The notes beneath the pieces were generated by a model. That model searched no databases. It saw only the letters and a program-made list of their open reading frames with translations, and was not told the origin of the DNA. Source: CAIYRG01 sp035577685 (lineage in GTDB: Bacteria > Pseudomonadota > Alphaproteobacteria > Micropepsales > Micropepsaceae). From it: a stretch of DNA of 16,066 bases. Below, piece after piece: positions 14,040 to 16,066 of this stretch. The stretch's first letter is position 1, and every line of letters starts with the position of its first letter. The stretch is taken from assembly GCA_035577685.1 (NCBI GenBank), contig DATLVC010000189.1, positions 1 through 16,066 on the forward strand. Direction: 5' to 3'. The position numbers and the translations under genes were made by a program.

Positions 14040-14210
14040 TTAGGAGTTCGTGTCGGGGTAAAGTTGCATCAAATTCAGAAGCTGCGAATGGCACATCGGC
14101 TCGGTGGTTGATGCCACGCGCAAGCCGTGCCGCTGCGCGAATCCCGCAAACGCGGCGCGCCATTCGACCAGCGTCATATTCCAGAACGTCTCCGGCGCGA
14201 GCCCCATCAT
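14040..14210 (-). CDS. Phage tail assembly chaperone (GTA g10.1 family)
   Basis: 56 residues. Sequence MMGLAPETFWNMTLVEWRAA followed by FAGFAQRHG matches the short tail chaperone seen between g10 and g11 in GTAs (rcc01693 type, PF09550-like). The first ATG (14210) overlaps the stop of the g10 gene as ATGA; the second ATG (14207) is an alternative. It ends TAA immediately before the tape-measure ATG. Tail chaperones of this kind bind the tape measure and prevent it aggregating before tube assembly. Its small size means it is easily missed by length-filtered gene finding. Conserved W10 and W17 spacing (FWNMTLVEW) supports the identification. Confidence 0.85.
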   Translation of the reverse strand: MMGLAPETFWNMTLVEWRAAFAGFAQRHGLRVASTTEPMCHSQLLNLMQLYPDTNS

Positions 14211-14566
14211 GCCAAGTCCGGTTTCGAGGATGGCTCTCCAGCGAAAGGGCCGGATGCCGGTCCTCCACCGCCATCGCTACTGCCAGCCGCAAAGGCCTGG
14301 CTCACCGCCTGTACCAGAACCGGAAGATCGACCGGCAGGCGCAGCGCCTCCAACGGAGTCATCTCGTGACCGCCCCCGCGGATCAACGCCGCCGCGACGA
14401 TCGCCAGATCGGCGGCGCGCAATTTCTTCAGCCGCCCCTCGATCTCGGAGAGATCGTTCAACGACAACCCGTCCTCGATTTCCGCAAGCGCGCCCAATGT
14501 CAGGCGCAGGCGGAACATCCGCCCACCCGCTTGCAATTCGGATTCCCCGCGCGCCCGGTTTGCCAT
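14207..14566 (-). CDS. GTA tail chaperone-like protein (g10 family)
   Basis: 119 residues from the ATG at 14566; a TTG one codon earlier extends the open frame but is less likely. MANRARGESELQAGGRMFRLRLTLGALAEIEDGL is the typical opening of GTA gp10 (Phage_TAC-type): a short beta pair, then LGALAEIE and LKKLRAADLAIVAAALIRGGG, ending in a flexible Gly/Ser/Pro tail (GSSDGGGGPASGPFAG). It is predicted to be a cytoplasmic assembly chaperone for tail tube or tape measure rather than a virion part. The stop of the tube gene and this ATG share one base (TGATG), and its own stop overlaps the g10.1 start, so the three are probably translated as a coupled set. Confidence 0.88.
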   Translation of the reverse strand: MANRARGESELQAGGRMFRLRLTLGALAEIEDGLSLNDLSEIEGRLKKLRAADLAIVAAALIRGGGHEMTPLEALRLPVDLPVLVQAVSQAFAAGSSDGGGGPASGPFAGEPSSKPDLA

Positions 14567-14982
14567 CAAAGCGCTGCGAAGCTGAGCGCACCGGCCGAAG
14601 CCAGCGTCAGGGACATCCGGACCTCGCCGTCATAGGTGCCTTCATATTGCAGCGCAGTCACGGCGAAGGCGCCGGTGATTTCGCCGAAATCAGGCACCAC
14701 GATCTTCCAATTGTTCAAATCCTGGTTGAAGAAAATGCCGCGCACCGTTGCGTCCGATGCTGCGTCCTTGAACACGCCCGAGCCGGAGACGCTTGCTTGG
14801 CGCATGCCGGTATTCGCCAACAGCTCGCGCCACATATTGGCGGAATCGGCATTGGTAATGTCGACGGTCTGCGCATTGAAACCGAGCGAGGTGGTGCGCA
14901 GACCCGCGATGGCGGTGAAAACTTCGGGCGTGGCGCCATCGCCCAATTTGATCAGCAGATCTTTGCCCTTCTGGGCTGCCAT
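14566..14982 (-). CDS. Major tail tube protein, TP901-1 type (GTA g9 family)
   Basis: 138 residues. MAAQKGKDLLIKLGDG, FTAIAGLRTTSLGFNAQTVDITNADSAN and WRELLANTGMRQASVSGSGVFKD are the hallmark of TP901-1-family tail tube subunits, and IVVPDFGEITGAFAVTALQYEG and VRMSLTLASAGALSF complete the beta-sandwich. Many copies stack as hexameric rings around the tape measure to build the tube. The gene has a strong Shine-Dalgarno sequence (AAGGAG, 8 nt upstream) that overlaps the TAA stop of the preceding terminator gene, fitting the need for high expression. Normal length for the family. It is followed by the chaperone pair g10 and g10.1. Confidence 0.94.
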   Translation of the reverse strand: MAAQKGKDLLIKLGDGATPEVFTAIAGLRTTSLGFNAQTVDITNADSANMWRELLANTGMRQASVSGSGVFKDAASDATVRGIFFNQDLNNWKIVVPDFGEITGAFAVTALQYEGTYDGEVRMSLTLASAGALSFAAL

Positions 14983-14994
14983 GACGAACTCTCC

Positions 14995-15408
14995 TTATGG
15001 ACTGGGCTCGGTCACGGCGCGATAGCGCGCCGTACCGTGATAGGTTTCGCCGTCGTTCTCGCGCCACACTTGGGACAGCGCGAAACGCAAATTGACGAGC
15101 CGGTTGGAATCGAGGGTCAGCGCCGCATCTTGCAACGCGTCATAGATGACGGAGAGAATGGCGCGCGCTTCCATGCGCCCGCCGGCCCGTGACCAGACAT
15201 GAATGGAGACCTGGTGCTCGGCGCCTGTCTCCGTTGCGGTGCTCCAATCGGATTCCGTCCCATCACCGATCTGCACATAGGGAAGCTCAACCTCTCCCGG
15301 CGGATCGTCATAGATTCGTGGCGGATCGCCGATCAGCAGCGCGAGCGTGGAATCAGCGCTGAGCGCGGCGAAGATCGCCTTCTGCAGCGGCCAGCCGGCT
15401 TTGCTCAT
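14995..15408 (-). CDS. DUF3168 tail terminator protein (GTA g8 family)
   Basis: 137 residues. MSKAGWPLQKAIFAALSADSTL, LLIGDPPRIYDDPP, LPYVQIGDGTESDWSTATETG and EHQVSIHVWSRAGGRMEARAI match DUF3168. In phages and RcGTA this protein forms the ring that ends the tail tube at the head side. Full length; no odd residues. The ATG overlaps the stop of the HK97-gp10-like gene as ATGA, and the TAA forms part of the ribosome-binding site of the tail tube gene. It is thus placed correctly between neck and tube genes. Confidence 0.92.
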   Translation of the reverse strand: MSKAGWPLQKAIFAALSADSTLALLIGDPPRIYDDPPGEVELPYVQIGDGTESDWSTATETGAEHQVSIHVWSRAGGRMEARAILSVIYDALQDAALTLDSNRLVNLRFALSQVWRENDGETYHGTARYRAVTEPSP

Positions 15409-15716
15409 GAGCGCGCGCCTCTCACGGCGTCTGTGAGCTTGCGTGCGATGGTTTCGCGAATGCTCTGACGGTTCGCTTGCAGCGCCGCTCCGATAATGGG
15501 CCGCGCCGGCGCATTCCGGGTCCCGAACTCGCGGGCAACCGTGGCTGCGCCTTCCAGCATGATCCGGGCCGTGCCGTCAGGCGCGCTTTGAACGGACGCC
15601 GCCTCGCCGTTCGTGCGCAGAACATCCGCGAACTGGCTTGCAGCTTCGGCGACACCTTCCTGAGCGGCGCGTGCCAGCCCGGCTTCGAGCCGCGCAAAGG
15701 AAAAAGGTTCGGTCAC
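15405..15716 (-). CDS. HK97-gp10-like minor tail/neck protein
   Basis: 103 residues from the GTG at 15716, chosen because the open frame above it is a shadow of the stopper gene. The start VTEPFSFARLEAGLARAAQEG, ATVAREFGTRNAPARPIIGAAL and the ending ETIARKLTDAV resemble HK97 gp10 family proteins (a helix, a beta-hairpin region and a conserved PARPF/PARPI motif before the C-terminal helix). Family members are usually encoded between head-tail joining and tail tube genes in siphophages. RcGTA has no such gene between g7 and g8 as I recall it, so this is an extra element. The start overlaps the preceding stop as GTGA and the stop overlaps the next start as ATGA. Confidence 0.72.
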   Translation of the reverse strand: MTEPFSFARLEAGLARAAQEGVAEAASQFADVLRTNGEAASVQSAPDGTARIMLEGAATVAREFGTRNAPARPIIGAALQANRQSIRETIARKLTDAVRGARS

Positions 15717-16045
15717 GATGGCGCTCCTTCTTCGCAAAGCAATGTCAGCGCCGGGGACTGCGGCCCCGCATCCACAATGGCGCGGATGCCAAACAGCCGC
15801 GCACCGATCCGCACCCGATGATTGACGGACACATCGCCGCGCCGCCGGATGATGAACCGGCCAGACACGCGCATCTCCGGGCGGCCAGCCTCCAGCGGCT
15901 TGCTGCCGCTCTCCATTTCGAGAACAGCCCACACCACGGCATAGGGCTCCCAGCTTTCCGCATATCCGCCGCCGCCATCGGCCGCGAGCACCTTGGATTC
16001 CAGCACAATGCGCTGGCGCGCATCGCCAATGGGAAAGGCATTCAC
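15713..16045 (-). CDS. Head-tail stopper/adaptor protein (GTA g7 family)
   Basis: 110 residues. MNAFPIGDARQRIVLESKVLA, GGGGYAESWEPYAVVWAVLE, RRGDVSVNHRVRI and LFGIRAIVDAG are the pattern of phage head-tail joining proteins (Phage_H_T_join, SPP1 gp16-like). The role is to close the neck and hold DNA in the head until the tail attaches. The GTG at 16045 overlaps the stop of the gene before it as GTGA; a competing ATG at 16041 lies in another frame whose translation shows no such pattern. Normal length, complete. Confidence 0.88.
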   Translation of the reverse strand: MNAFPIGDARQRIVLESKVLAADGGGGYAESWEPYAVVWAVLEMESGSKPLEAGRPEMRVSGRFIIRRRGDVSVNHRVRIGARLFGIRAIVDAGPQSPALTLLCEEGAPS

Positions 16046-16066
16046 AGCATGATCACCCGGAATGGG
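16042..16066 (-). CDS. 3' end of upstream gene, probably head-tail adaptor (g6 family)
   Basis: Only the last codons are in the window: the frame reads PFRVIML then TGA, with the stop overlapping the GTG of the stopper gene. The ending PFRVI is typical of DNA-packaging/head-tail connector proteins, which precede the stopper in GTA order. The remainder lies beyond position 16066, so identity rests on position and a seven-residue tail only. Confidence 0.45.

Noticed and set aside
14104..15192. 362-residue plus-strand open frame
   Set aside because: Crosses four minus-strand tail genes with clear family matches; composition is that of an antisense shadow.
15745..16041. Minus-strand open frame starting at ATG 16041
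   Set aside because: Wrong frame relative to the stopper gene, which has the recognisable head-tail joining pattern and a GTGA-coupled start.
1..16066. CRISPR arrays, insertion sequences, rRNA genes
   Set aside because: No regularly spaced repeats, transposase motifs, terminal inverted repeats or rRNA-like sequence were seen by eye.

Overview
The window looks like a high-GC alphaproteobacterial chromosome. The reasons are the complete run of gene-transfer-agent (GTA) type tail genes, a PepSY / PhoP-like / PhoQ-like operon, and dense overlapping genes with GTG and ATG starts. The genus cannot be named from sequence alone. Every convincing protein gene lies on the minus strand, so transcription runs from high to low coordinates.

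Region A (16066 down to 7577) is a siphovirus/GTA tail module in RcGTA order: end of a probable head-tail adaptor (g6), stopper (g7), an HK97-gp10-like protein not in the RcGTA order as I recall it, DUF3168 tail terminator (g8), TP901-1-type tail tube (g9), tail chaperones g10 and g10.1, a very short tape measure (g11), DUF2460 distal tail protein (g12), DUF2163 hub (g13), NlpC/P60 peptidase (g14) and the 1313-residue TIM-barrel 'megatron' tip protein (g15). Most junctions are 1-11 nt overlaps, which suggests one translationally coupled operon.

Region B (7567 down to 3772) is an adhesion module: a DUF2793 protein, two beta-rich virion-type proteins, a 393-residue protein with an SGNH/GDSL-esterase-like C-terminal half, a 57-residue small gene and a possible fibre-tail adaptor. 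Region C (3724 down to 3171) looks like a lysis cassette: a small holin-like membrane protein, an i-spanin-like protein and an o-spanin-like lipoprotein whose reading frames partly overlap. No endolysin is visible. A terminator-like hairpin separates regions B and C. The cluster therefore combines a GTA core with a short tape measure and phage-like adhesion and lysis genes, so it could be a GTA relative or a prophage. Capsid, terminase and integrase genes lie outside the window or are absent.

Region D (3170-2884) is non-coding. It holds a perfect 12-bp hairpin, nested inverted repeats that could form a plus-strand structured RNA, and a PhoP-box-like direct repeat (ATGAAC-N5-ATGAAC on the plus strand) just upstream of the PepSY gene.

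Region E (2883 down to 258) is a three-gene signalling operon: secreted PepSY protein, OmpR/PhoP-type response regulator and PhoQ-type histidine kinase. The kinase probably starts at a non-canonical CTG overlapping the regulator's stop codon. Positions 1-257 contain no supported gene; a small hairpin lies about 30 bp beyond the kinase stop.
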